From NCBI GenBank assembly GCA_030145625.1, contig JAQYVF010000043.1, positions 1 through 39,622 of the forward strand: 39,622 bases of DNA. The letters are read 5' to 3'. This DNA comes from Desulfocapsa sp. (GTDB lineage: Bacteria > Desulfobacterota > Desulfobulbia > Desulfobulbales > Desulfocapsaceae). Below are positions 1 through 9,300 of the stretch, piece by piece. Both the position numbers and the translations under genes were made by a program. Within the stretch, counting starts at the first letter, position 1, and each line of letters starts with the position of its first letter. The notes under the pieces are model-generated. The model ran no database searches, was not told where the DNA came from, and was given only the letters and a program-made list of their open reading frames with translations.

Positions 1-626
1 AAAAAGAGATAGGCAGTCTGCAAAGCATCTTCCAGGGCATCATGGGGTTTAAAAACGGGAAGATTATACTCACGACCAAGATCATCAAGGTTATAACTGA
101 TCTCTCTGGGGTTATGTTCATGATAATGGCCAAGCCTCACCCGCTTGTAGCCCTGGGCCATGCGCATGGTATCCACCCCTGGATTTGATAAAGTGCCGCC
201 CAGGACCTCTTTGGCTGCCTTATTCAAAAAATGCATATCAAGTATCAAGTGATGACCAACCAACAGACTCCCGTGGATAAACTCGAGGAACCGGGGCAAC
301 ACGACCTCAATCGGCTCTGCCTCCTGCAGCTGTTCAGGGGTGATGCGATGAACTAGGGTTGCCTGGGTGTGGGCCATATTTTTTGGCCGCACAAAGTGAT
401 GAAAAGTAGAGGCGAGATCAATCTGCAGATCCTTGATCATAACCGCGCCGATGGAGATCAATTCATCACTCTTCCAATCAAGTCCGGTCAGTTCAGTATC
501 GCAGACCACAAAACTATACTCTGCAAGGGGACGACCCTGATCAAAAGCTGCGAAACAATCCTTATTCTTTCGGAGTAAAGGATCAGGACTGGAAAACCAG
601 CTGGTAGGGGTGAACAGATCAAACAT
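1..626 (-). CDS. 3'-5' exonuclease, DnaQ/DEDDh family (partial, runs off left edge)
   Basis: Translating the minus strand from an ATG at 626 gives about 208 residues open to the window edge, so the C-terminus is missing. The ExoI motif is visible as CDTELTGLD (D-x-E) and the ExoIII motif as HDALEDA, which places it in the DEDDh exonucleases related to the DNA polymerase III epsilon proofreading subunit. The intermediate region GHHLILDMHFLNKA matches the ExoII segment. An in-frame ATG at 638 is an alternative start; neither has a strong Shine-Dalgarno. It lies 72 bp downstream of the cNMP/CBS/DUF294 gene on the same strand, a neighbourhood commonly seen with acs in proteobacteria. That context suggests a role tied to acetate or nucleotide signalling rather than replication, but this is inference. 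The family call is firm; the substrate is unknown. Confidence 0.82.
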   Translation of the reverse strand, partial: MFDLFTPTSWFSSPDPLLRKNKDCFAAFDQGRPLAEYSFVVCDTELTGLDWKSDELISIGAVMIKDLQIDLASTFHHFVRPKNMAHTQATLVHRITPEQLQEAEPIEVVLPRFLEFIHGSLLVGHHLILDMHFLNKAAKEVLGGTLSNPGVDTMRMAQGYKRVRLGHYHEHNPREISYNLDDLGREYNLPVFKPHDALEDALQTAYLF

Positions 627-698
627 AACAATCAACATATAGAGTTTTTAAAAAATCTTCCATAACAGGCACAGAGCCATCAACTCTCAACTCCCCAC

Positions 699-2624
699 TC
701 AGGCCACAGGATACTTTTTATCAAGTACAGAGTAGAGTCGTTCAATAACAGTAAAAGCTTCTTTCAACATCCTTCGCTCAAGATCTGAAAGATGCTCAGG
801 GTCGACGTGATTATCAGGTAACGTCCCCTCTTCGATCTGTCGCAGCTGGTGAATAAGACGCTGCTGCATCTGCAGTTCATACGCCTCATTAGCAGAAGAC
901 CAGATTTCCGGATTGATAAACTCCCCATCGAGCAAGGCCTTTAATCTGGCCAGGGTGTTGGTCTCACTGATACCGTGTTGCAGAGCAAGGACCCGGGCAA
1001 AATTCACAAAAGGAGTCAACCCCTGTCGCTTGATGTCTAACTGATTCTTATGTTCTCCGTCCTTATCCACAATAAAATTTTTGAAGAAAGAAAGGGGGAT
1101 ACGAGTGGACATACACTGACGGGCCAGGTGAAAAAGAAAAATATCTTTTTTTCGCGCCTCTTTATTTAAATGCTTACGCAATTCCCGGGCCAGACCGGCA
1201 TCTCCGTAGCCGGAACGAAAATCAAAAAAGATAGTGGCATGGAGAAGTTCTGCCGGATCAGGGGCGCTTATCCATTTGGCAAAATAGCGCTTCCACACTG
1301 AAAGCGGCTGGCACCACTTGGGATTTTTGGCCATGATCTCACCGGGACAGAGCGGGTACCCACAATTGACCAGGTGATTAATGGCCTTTTCTGCAAATTC
1401 TTTAAAATATTTCTCTGCTGCAAGCTTTTCCTCGTCGTTTGCCGGATCTGCATAGAGTATGGCATTATCTTGATCTGTTTTAAATGTCTGCTCACGCCGT
1501 CCTTCACTGCCCATAAGCAACCAGCAATATGGCAGCGGTGGCGGCCCCATTTGCTTTTCAAGCAAGATGAGCATGCGCTCAAGAATATGATCATTCAAGA
1601 TAGCGATCATCTGGGTGATATTTCCGGCCTTGGCACCCTCGGTGATCAGGCCACGAATCACTTCCGGAATCTTTTGTGCCAGGACATAAAGCCCCCTTAT
1701 CCGCTGCTGCCCCCCAATCTCTTTAAACAGATAGTAAGGAGAATGTCCCTGCAGGAGCATAATATCATGGGAGGTGACCACACCGATGATGCGCCCTCCA
1801 CGCTCCACGGCAAGATGGTGAATCCCGGTAGTCATCATCTTTAACAGGACGTCGAAACAAAGAGATTGAGAAAGAACAGACTCCACCGGACCACTCATTA
1901 TCTCTGCCACCGGCAGATTGTAATCCAGCCCTGCTGCAACCACCTTCCCCCGAAAGTCATGGTCGGTTATGATTCCAAGCACATTTTCCTCATCATTGGG
2001 CTCATGAACAAGGAGGCTGCCTACCTGATATTTTGCCATGATGGCAGCGGCCTGCTGGATGGAACTGGAGCTTGGAACCTTCAACAGGGTCTTGACCAGC
2101 TCCCCAACCTTTACGGAAAAAAGGTAAAGATCGTCCCCACTGCGCTTAGACACTTTGTGATGACGAAGTTCGTTATAGGCAATATTTACGATCTTTTCAG
2201 AAAAGTTTTTGAGATAATAATGAGCAAAAGCAGGCTCTTCCTGTACCAGCTTCAAAAATATCTCTCTAGGCAGGAGAAAGCAGAAGGTATCTTCTACAGT
2301 TTCAATATTGAGTGAAGCCAGAGTACCTCGTATAATGCCCAAGGCCCCGATATAGGCACCTTCTCCCCTAAAATCCTTGAGAGTAACCTCTCCATGATCA
2401 TCCTCGATAAAAGCCTTCACCCCTCCACGCTGGATAAGATAAAGATGGGTAATCTCAGTTTTGTCGGCAGTGAAGAGACGAGTCCCCTTTGGATAAAAAT
2501 CAACACGGCAGTGACGAGCCAGATCATTCAACGCCGCATCATCCAAAGAACTAAAGGGCAAGATCTCCCGGAAAAAAGAGATCGCCATTTCCGGAGCCAC
2601 AACATGGACATCACTTTGCGTCAT
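699..2624 (-). CDS. cNMP-binding / CBS-pair / DUF294 nucleotidyltransferase-like signalling protein
   Basis: The 641-residue protein has an N-terminal cyclic-nucleotide-binding fold (about 20-140), a tandem CBS pair (about 170-295) and a DUF294 nucleotidyltransferase-like domain. The latter carries GSEGRREQT at 372-380 followed by TDQDNAIL, where the two Asp residues match the metal ligands of the pol-beta superfamily. The DUF294 C-terminal helical domain follows. Proteins of this architecture are soluble and thought to sense cNMP or adenylate ligands and perhaps transfer a nucleotide to a partner, but no substrate is established. The gene lies downstream of acs, separated by a terminator hairpin at 2690-2728, so it probably also has its own promoter. 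The ATG at 2624 is preceded by GAGTGGGATTAGATT, a modest ribosome site. Domain order and length are normal for the family. Confidence 0.9.
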   Translation of the reverse strand: MTQSDVHVVAPEMAISFFREILPFSSLDDAALNDLARHCRVDFYPKGTRLFTADKTEITHLYLIQRGGVKAFIEDDHGEVTLKDFRGEGAYIGALGIIRGTLASLNIETVEDTFCFLLPREIFLKLVQEEPAFAHYYLKNFSEKIVNIAYNELRHHKVSKRSGDDLYLFSVKVGELVKTLLKVPSSSSIQQAAAIMAKYQVGSLLVHEPNDEENVLGIITDHDFRGKVVAAGLDYNLPVAEIMSGPVESVLSQSLCFDVLLKMMTTGIHHLAVERGGRIIGVVTSHDIMLLQGHSPYYLFKEIGGQQRIRGLYVLAQKIPEVIRGLITEGAKAGNITQMIAILNDHILERMLILLEKQMGPPPLPYCWLLMGSEGRREQTFKTDQDNAILYADPANDEEKLAAEKYFKEFAEKAINHLVNCGYPLCPGEIMAKNPKWCQPLSVWKRYFAKWISAPDPAELLHATIFFDFRSGYGDAGLARELRKHLNKEARKKDIFLFHLARQCMSTRIPLSFFKNFIVDKDGEHKNQLDIKRQGLTPFVNFARVLALQHGISETNTLARLKALLDGEFINPEIWSSANEAYELQMQQRLIHQLRQIEEGTLPDNHVDPEHLSDLERRMLKEAFTVIERLYSVLDKKYPVA

Positions 2625-2689
2625 AATCTAATCCCACTCTCATTCACAATTCAGGTGATCAGGCAAAAGGGTAATAGCCCCTCTTTCCA

Positions 2690-2728
2690 ATAAAAAATGC
2701 GGGATTTTCACTAAGGAAAATCCCGCAT
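2690..2728 (-). terminator. Rho-independent terminator downstream of acs
   Basis: Read on the minus strand, a 13-bp perfect stem (ATGCGGGATTTTC paired with GAAAATCCCGCAT) with a 6-nt loop is followed directly by a T-run. It lies about 110 nt after the acs stop and before the DUF294 gene, so it should end most acs transcripts there. Confidence 0.85.
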
Positions 2729-2836
2729 CTTAATACTTGCCCTACAACCCGGAAGGATTGAGGGCCAACCGCCTCTTTACTCGAAAAGACGGCTGTCCCT
2801 GTCTGTTCTGGAATATATTCATTAGAGAAAAAGCTG

Positions 2837-4828
2837 TCACTTTTTCTCCATGGATTTCTTGCCATTGATCAGATCATCAACAACAGAAGGATCAGCCAGC
2901 GTTGAGGTGTCGCCAAAATCCTTAAAATCATTGGCGGCAATCTTTCTCAAGACACGTCGCATAATTTTTCCGCTACGTGTCTTGGGCAGCCCAGGCGCAT
3001 ACTGAATGGCATCAGGCGTGGCAATGGGACCAATCTCCTTGCGCACGTGAACCCTGAGCTCAACCAACAGTTCAGGGGTTTGCTCAATACCGGTATTGGG
3101 AGTAACAAAGGCATAAATAGCCTGACCCTTAATCGGATGCGGCATACCAACAGCTGCCGCTTCAGCAATGGAAGGATGAGAAACCAGAGCTGATTCAATC
3201 TCTGCCGTTCCCAACCTGTGTCCCGAGACATTGACGACGTCATCAAGACGTCCCATGATCCAGAAATAGCCGTCTTCATCTTTACGGGCTCCGTCTTCAG
3301 GATCATAGGTATTGTCATAACGACTGAAATAGGCCTTCTTAAAACGCTCAGGATCACCAAAGACACCACGAAGCATACCGGGCCAAGGTTTACGGATAAC
3401 CAGATGGCCACCTTCGTTAGGACTGGCCTCTTTGCCTTCCTCGTCATAAATAGCTGCATCAATACCAGGGAGGGGCCGGGTGGCAGAGCCTGGTTTGAGA
3501 GGCGTGGCATAAGGCAGCGGTGAAATGAGAATACCACCGGTTTCTGTCTGCCACCAGGTGTCAACAATAGGCAGCTTCTCTTTACCGATATTCACATGGT
3601 ACCACATCCAAGCTTCGGGATTAATCGGCTCGCCAACAGAGCCAAGAATGCGCAGACTGGAGAGGTCGTAACGTTTGGTAGGCTCATCACCGTCACGCAT
3701 CAGGGCGCGAATAACTGTGGGAGCGGTATAAAAGGTGTTAACTTGGAATTTTTCTACGATTTTCCAGAAACGATCCGGTCCCGGATAGGAAGGAACACCT
3801 TCGAACATTACAGAAGTGGCACCAAGCCCCAGCGGTCCATAGAGAATATAGGAATGTCCTGTGATCCAGCCTATATCAGCAGTACACCAGTAGACATCAT
3901 CATCTTTCATATCAAAGACCCACTGGCAGGTATGCATGGCATAGGTGAGATATCCTCCGGTGGTATGCACTACCCCTTTGGGTTTTCCGGTGGAACCGGA
4001 GGTGTAAAGAATAAACAGGATATCCTCAGCATCCATGGACTCGGGCTCGCAGGTAGAAGAAATATCCTCGGCCGTCACCTCCTCATGCCACCAGCTATCA
4101 CGTCCATCCTGCATGGATACTTCATTTCCAGCACGTTGAACAACGACGCAATCCGTAATGGTGTCGCATTCACTCAATGCCTCATCGGCATTTGGTTTGA
4201 GAGGAATTGTTTTTCCGGCACGAATAACAGCATCAGCAGTGACAAGGACCTTGGCCTCACAATCCTGAATACGACTCTGAAGGGCAATGGCAGAAAAGCC
4301 GGCAAAGACAACAGAGTGCATGGCACCAATCCTGGCACAGGCCAACAGGGCAATGGCCAGTTCAGGAACCATGGGCAGGTAAATAGAAACGCGGTCGCCT
4401 TTTTTTACACCTTTTTTCTTCAAGACATTGGCAAAACGGCAGACCTCTGTGTGTAGCATCTGATACGTATACACCCTGACATCTTCTTCCGGCTCGCCCT
4501 GCCAGATAATCGCAGCCTTATTACGGCGACCATTTTTCAAATGACGATCAAGACAGTTATAGGACATATTCAACTTACCGCCTTTGAACCAGTTGATCTC
4601 AGGCTTGTTGTAATCATAGTCCAACACGGTATCCCACTTCTTGTCCCAGGTCACAAGCTCTTCGGCCCGTTCAGCCCAAAATCCTTCCGGGTCATCCATG
4701 GACCTTTTATAGGCCTCTTCATAGGCTTCAATACTTCCCACATGGGCGGCATCTCTTCCTTCCGTAGGAGGCTCAAAGATACGTCCTTCACTCAATAGAC
4801 TTTCGATTTTGTCGTCACTTGAACTCAT
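2837..4828 (-). CDS. acs: Acetyl-CoA synthetase (AMP-forming)
   Basis: Full-length Acs of 663 residues, cytoplasmic, converting acetate, ATP and CoA to acetyl-CoA via acetyl-adenylate. The adenylation P-loop [11 protein letters not shown], the [10 protein letters not shown] motif and the C-terminal [11 protein letters not shown] segment are all present. Lys621 in the last is the catalytic lysine regulated by acetylation in known Acs enzymes. The ATG at 4828 has GGGAG eight bases upstream. The gene is the first of a minus-strand group (acs, then DUF294 protein, then exonuclease) and ends in a strong terminator. In sulfate- or sulfur-metabolising bacteria Acs can serve acetate assimilation or oxidation; which applies here cannot be seen. 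No anomalies in the sequence. Confidence 0.97.
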   Translation of the reverse strand: MSSSDDKIESLLSEGRIFEPPTEGRDAAHVGSIEAYEEAYKRSMDDPEGFWAERAEELVTWDKKWDTVLDYDYNKPEINWFKGGKLNMSYNCLDRHLKNGRRNKAAIIWQGEPEEDVRVYTYQMLHTEVCRFANVLKKKGVKKGDRVSIYLPMVPELAIALLACARIGAMHSVVFAGFSAIALQSRIQDCEAKVLVTADAVIRAGKTIPLKPNADEALSECDTITDCVVVQRAGNEVSMQDGRDSWWHEEVTAEDISSTCEPESMDAEDILFILYTSGSTGKPKGVVHTTGGYLTYAMHTCQWVFDMKDDDVYWCTADIGWITGHSYILYGPLGLGATSVMFEGVPSYPGPDRFWKIVEKFQVNTFYTAPTVIRALMRDGDEPTKRYDLSSLRILGSVGEPINPEAWMWYHVNIGKEKLPIVDTWWQTETGGILISPLPYATPLKPGSATRPLPGIDAAIYDEEGKEASPNEGGHLVIRKPWPGMLRGVFGDPERFKKAYFSRYDNTYDPEDGARKDEDGYFWIMGRLDDVVNVSGHRLGTAEIESALVSHPSIAEAAAVGMPHPIKGQAIYAFVTPNTGIEQTPELLVELRVHVRKEIGPIATPDAIQYAPGLPKTRSGKIMRRVLRKIAANDFKDFGDTSTLADPSVVDDLINGKKSMEKK

Positions 4829-5182
4829 TGCTCAATCTCCCTTCGTATTCAGTTCTCTTCGATTAACGTAACATTACATGTGCCGCAGATAAATAAATCA
4901 CTTTGGCACAGAGTAGGTTCATTTATCTATACATCAAATCAGGCTCCCGGAGCAAGCTCCAGAAGGATATTGAAAAATTTTGTACTATTTCCACACATGC
5001 TTCCCATTTGTCAAATCAAAATATTTGATTTGACTATCAACTTTGCTTATATTAGAATTTAATTTACCTTTCATTTCTTTTTCGAAACAAACTATGATAG
5101 CCTAATGCTATATATTCCAGGAATGTTCCATACCACAATACGATGAGAGGGACACCTCCTCTCAATTTTCACTTAAAAAAAA
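4829..5182. other. Divergent intergenic region between acs and the membrane protein/ArsR operon
   Basis: 354 nt with no credible gene. It holds the acs ribosome-binding site, a plus-strand promoter with overlapping dyad (5010-5058) and a small leader hairpin (7-bp stem TGAGAGG/CCTCTCA at 5144-5164). On the minus strand TGTGCC and GGCACA face each other around 4875-4910, a possible acs regulatory site of unknown meaning. Confidence 0.6.
5010..5058 (+). promoter_or_regulatory. Sigma70 promoter with overlapping operator-like dyad
   Basis: TTGACT at 5030-5035 and TAGAAT at 5053-5058 are spaced by 17 bp. A perfect dyad, GTCAAATCA-N7-TGATTTGAC (5010-5034), covers the -35 element. The arrangement fits a repressor blocking RNA polymerase, and the nearest candidate is the ArsR-family protein encoded at 5689-5976, which would make it autoregulatory. 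The promoter call is from sequence; the repressor assignment is inference. Confidence 0.6.
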
Positions 5183-5662
5183 ATGCGCCATTTTCTAGAA
5201 AAAGAGATTAAGTTGCTGCTATGGAACAATCATAGTAAAAACAAAGTGTACCATGTCCTGGCAACAGACTCCAACAAAACTGAACTGAACTATTGGCTCA
5301 ACAATCTCCCTCCCGGAGATCGTCGCAGAAAGACCTTTCCCATTACTCTGCTTCTGGTTCTTCTTCTTGCCCTGCTTACGGTCAAACAATGCCTCTTTAT
5401 ATATTTATATGGCCGTTTCGATATTTTTTCCTTACTTGCTCTCGTTGTCCCAATGATTAACATCTTTATCATGCGGGAACTGCTGCTCAGCCATCGCCTG
5501 GGCTATCAACTCCTGCCCATCCTCTCAATAGTGGCACTTTTTCGTCCGGAAAATAAAATCGTCCCGGACATATATATGTATCTCTTCATGGCAGTGCTCT
5601 CAGCTTTTCTCTATCTAGTTCTTTTCCCAAAGAGTGAGCGCATGCTGAGCCAGATTAATTAA
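5183..5662 (+). CDS. Small membrane protein of unknown function
   Basis: The 159-residue protein has a basic, hydrophilic N-terminus of about 50 residues ending in DRRRK, then about four hydrophobic segments (roughly 54-75, 80-95, 107-120 and 132-148). It ends in a short charged tail. No enzymatic motif or cysteine pair stands out and I do not recognise the family. The ATG at 5183 lacks a clear Shine-Dalgarno and sits after an A-run, so translation may be weak or regulated by the leader hairpin at 5144-5164. The gene is 26 bp upstream of the ArsR-type regulator and shares its promoter, so it is the most likely target of that repressor. If the regulator senses persulfide, this protein would be a candidate sulfur-stress or sulfur-transport membrane component, which is speculation. 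Confidence 0.7.
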   Translation: MRHFLEKEIKLLLWNNHSKNKVYHVLATDSNKTELNYWLNNLPPGDRRRKTFPITLLLVLLLALLTVKQCLFIYLYGRFDIFSLLALVVPMINIFIMRELLLSHRLGYQLLPILSIVALFRPENKIVPDIYMYLFMAVLSAFLYLVLFPKSERMLSQIN

Positions 5663-5688
5663 CGTTAGCTACATTCAGGAAAACATCT

Positions 5689-5976
5689 ATGGAAAATGAA
5701 CAAATATACGCCATGTCCAAATTGCTGAAATCAATGTCCCACCCCATCCGCCTGAAAATTCTCTGTCTGTTGCAAGATAACGAAATGTCAGTAGGTGATA
5801 TCAGGGAACAAGTCAAAACCACCAACGCCAATGTCTCCCAGCACTTGAACATCCTGCGAAGCCAGGGAATCATCGATTATCGTAAAGACGCCAATTTCAT
5901 CTACAACCGAATCAACGACCCAAGAATCATCGAATTGATGAAAACCATGCAGACCCTTTTCTGTCCCAGTATATAG
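5689..5976 (+). CDS. ArsR-family repressor, BigR/SqrR/YgaV persulfide-sensor type
   Basis: A 95-residue winged-helix protein. The ArsR core is clear: SHPIRLKILCLL, then a helix-turn-helix around 36-58 with TNANVSQHLNILRSQG, then a wing with Y-R-K-D. It lacks the ELCVCDL metal site of ArsR/SmtB. Instead it has exactly two cysteines, Cys26 in the LKILCLL helix and Cys92 in the terminal FCP. Their 66-residue spacing is the same as Cys42/Cys108 of BigR and Cys41/Cys107 of SqrR, which form a tetrasulfide or disulfide to sense persulfides. The C-terminal FCP also matches the YCP end of E. coli YgaV. A ribosome site (CAGGA) precedes the ATG. It follows an unknown membrane protein gene and probably represses their joint promoter at 5010-5058. 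Family call strong; sensing function inferred from the cysteine pair. Confidence 0.88.
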   Translation: MENEQIYAMSKLLKSMSHPIRLKILCLLQDNEMSVGDIREQVKTTNANVSQHLNILRSQGIIDYRKDANFIYNRINDPRIIELMKTMQTLFCPSI

Positions 5977-6393
5977 CCCTTACGCACAACCAGTTCAGAT
6001 CGAAGAAGAAACCCATCGTATCCTATAATCGATCTGTTATGTCCATTCATCTCACTTTCTTTTTTTCACAGTTATTCTAACCTGCTAAGATATCAAGCGA
6101 TATCCAATGTATCTTCGCTACAGAAAACTCCTTCCCAGGATGGATATCGAAGAAGCAATCTCTCCCCTTCCCTCTCTGGAACACTTGAATTTTTTTACAG
6201 CTATTTCACCAATTCATTTACTTCTAACTTGCTTTTTTGGGCAATTCTTATTACGTCCCTTAGGGTGTTCCATTGATTTTTTCCCACATAATACAAAAAT
6301 CGTCGAACTGAAGAAACATCACACCGTTCCACTGAACGGAAAAATAATTTTTCAAGCTAGCCTTGTATCAGCCTTTGCCTGGAGGAAACCGTT
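5977..6393. other. Intergenic region upstream of the OmpA-like gene, no gene seen
   Basis: 417 nt, AT-rich and with low coding character. GATATC occurs three times in about 45 nt (6091-6135) and a 6-bp hairpin CCGTTC/GAACGG lies at 6324-6339. GGAGG at 6381-6385 is the ribosome site for the next gene. I see no clear promoter or RNA gene. Confidence 0.5.
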
Positions 6394-9300
6394 ATGGGTA
6401 AAACAACCAAAATCGTATATGGCAGCCTATTAGCCATTTCAATTGTTCTGCTATTTCTCATATTTTCAATGGAGAAAAGTGCCCAACTGACCTTAGATGT
6501 GGAAAACATAGAAAAAACTATACACAAGAAGGATCAGGAAGTAGCCGCTGTTCAACAACAACTCGAAGCCACTGTTGCCGCGGTGGCTAATGCCGAATCC
6601 AAGAGTGCCATTATCCCGGAACTCAAAAACAGCATTGAGGCATCCGAAAAAGAAAAACTCGCCTATATGCAGCAGCTGGATGAACTGCAAGGGCAATTAG
6701 GACAAGCTGAAAATCGACTGGCTGAGCTCGACCGCCTGCAGGAGGAATACAAAAAATACCAACTCCTGCTTACAGAGGCAGAAAATTCTAAAAATTCAGC
6801 AAAGATGCAAACCGCCCAAGTCGCTGAAAAACTCAAGGCTGCACAACTGACACTCAGTCAACGTGAAGAGCAAGAAAATCAATTTAACGCCACACTTGAG
6901 CAAAAAGATCTGCTCATCAAATCCTTTAAAGAGAATCTGGCAGAAATAACAGAAGAGATGACTCTTCTCCAGTCTACGCTTGCAGATAATAACCTGAACC
7001 TCAACCTGGTCTTAGATGAACTCGGACTTAAAAATCAGGTCGTTGAGCAACTGACCCTGAAAATTGAACAAATCAGTGCTGCCATCCAAAAGAAAGGGAT
7101 CATCCTCGAAGAACTCATCGACGATAAAGCAGCAATTGAATCTGAAATCAAGGCCTTGCTTGAAACTGTTACTCCTGACAAAAAGGCAGGCAGGAAAGAT
7201 GAGATAACCGCCTGTTATGCTGCTCTTGAGAAAAATGAGAATGAACTTCGAGTGGCCCATGAGGAGTTGAAGCAACTCAAGGTTGCCAAGCAATCCCTCC
7301 TTCCGGCTGCAATTACAGAGATCAAAGAATTAAAACTCATCAATGACACCTTACACGCCACCATCAAAAATCAGGATGTTCTGATAAAAAGTCTGCATAA
7401 TGAGATAGTGGCCAAGGAAACCCTTCTTGCCACTGGCAAGGCTGAAATAAATCGAATTCAAACCAGTAAGCAGGATACCAACGAGGAAATAAACAGACTG
7501 CTTCTCATCGAAAAAAATTCCACGCAGGAACTTGCTCAACTCAAAAACAGCCTCGCTGAAAAAGAAAGCGAACTCGATGCGGTAAAGAAACAGCTGGAGG
7601 CAACGTCCACTCCTCTCAATGAAAAAATTATCATACTTGAGGAACAATTAGCCAAAGCAACGAGCAAAAACACAGCATTGATTGCCGATCTCAACACAGC
7701 CGAAACGACTCTTACTGAACTCAAGAAAGAAAATGAAACCATGGGAACAGAGCTTGCTCCAACCCATTCTGCACTTGAGGAAGCCCGGAATACAATTGCA
7801 CAACTGCAGGAAGCCCTGAAGACTTCAGCGACAGCATTGATGCAGGAGAAAAATGTCAACCAATCTCTGACAAATGAAACTGTGCCTGTCAAAGAGGCCC
7901 TTTCCCAATCTGAAGCAAAATACACTACACTTAACAATCAGCATGAAGAGTTAAAGAAACAACTGGCAACACAGAGCGAAGAAAGTCAGCAACAGACAGA
8001 GCAAATCAAGTCTCTCCAAAAACAACTTTCGCTGCAGGCTGGCAGTAAAGAAGCAGCCCAGTCCGATCTTGAGGCTAAACTTTCGGCTACCAATTCCTCT
8101 CTCCAGGAAGCATTGGCTAAAGCTGCGCATGCCACTGAGAAAACAGGTTCTCTTGACCAAGAGCTTGAAAAACTTACTGCCACGGTTGCAGAAAAAGAAA
8201 AAACTATCCAAAACCTCACTATCCAGTCCACAGACAATACAACTCTCATCGCTGAGCTGCAAAAGAACCTGACACAGGCGACTGCCCAAAAAGCCAGCGA
8301 AGAAAAAAGTACAACAGAGCAGGAACAAGAGGTTTCAGGACTCATGGCTGAGCTTTCTTCTGCCAAAGCAACTTCTGAAGAGCAGACTGCAGCACTCCAG
8401 AGCACAGAAGAACAACTTACACGTATCACCACTGAGAAAGAAGAACTCACCGCAAAACTGCAGGGCGCCCTGCAGGAAAAAAGTGAGCTGACTGAGCAGA
8501 TAAAAACATTAGAGTCCAGTGCCACCGAACAATCCGAGGAGATGATTGCCCAACTCAATGACCTGAAAGAGAAAGCAGAAAGCGCCACTGCTCTTGAAAC
8601 AAAAAATCAGGATTTAGAGGCAACCCTCAACAACACCCAGGACAAGCTGACCATAAACCAGGAAAAGATTTATGCCTTGGAAGAGACTCTTGCTTCCCTG
8701 CAGGCTGAGCGTGATCGACTCCTCCTTTATACCGTTGATATTGACAATGACGGTGTATCCGATGCCGTAGACAAATGTCCCGACACCATTGAAGGTGCTG
8801 AGATAGATGCTACCGGCTGTGAGAAGGATACCGATCAGGACGGCCTGGCAAATCGCCTTGACCTCTGTCCCGACACTGCCACAAATGCTGAGATAGATGC
8901 TACCGGCTGTTCTGCAGATCAAACCACAATAGTCCTGGAAGGCATCAACTTCCAACTAGGAACCGCCAATCTGACGGAAGATGCCAGGCTTGTATTAAAC
9001 AAAGCAGCCAAGATACTGCAAAATCACCCTGACAGCAACATGGAGGTTGCCGGACATACAGACAGCTTGGGGGAAGCGGAAGCCAATCTGAAACTCTCCA
9101 CTGCTCGTGCCCAGGCCGTACTCAATTATCTTGTGAGCCAAGGAGTTGTTGAAAGCAGCCTACAGGCCGTTGGCTATGGTTCCAACGAGCCGATTGCAGA
9201 TAACAATAGCAATGCCGGACGTGCTCAGAACCGACGGGTTGAGCTGCGGAAGATTGTAGCAACAACTCCCCAGGCCGCTGAAGAAGCTGCTCCCGCAGAA

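Noticed and set aside
3596-4456. 286-residue plus-strand ORF opposite acs
   Set aside because: Antisense shadow of a conserved enzyme; no ribosome site.
4895-4915. TTTGGCACAGAGTAGG as a second sigma54 promoter
   Set aside because: The -24 box fits but GC is missing at -12 and no gene start lies downstream at a suitable distance.
6107-6433. 108-residue ORF ahead of the OmpA-like gene
   Set aside because: It overlaps the OmpA-like start by 40 nt, has no ribosome site and no recognisable sequence.
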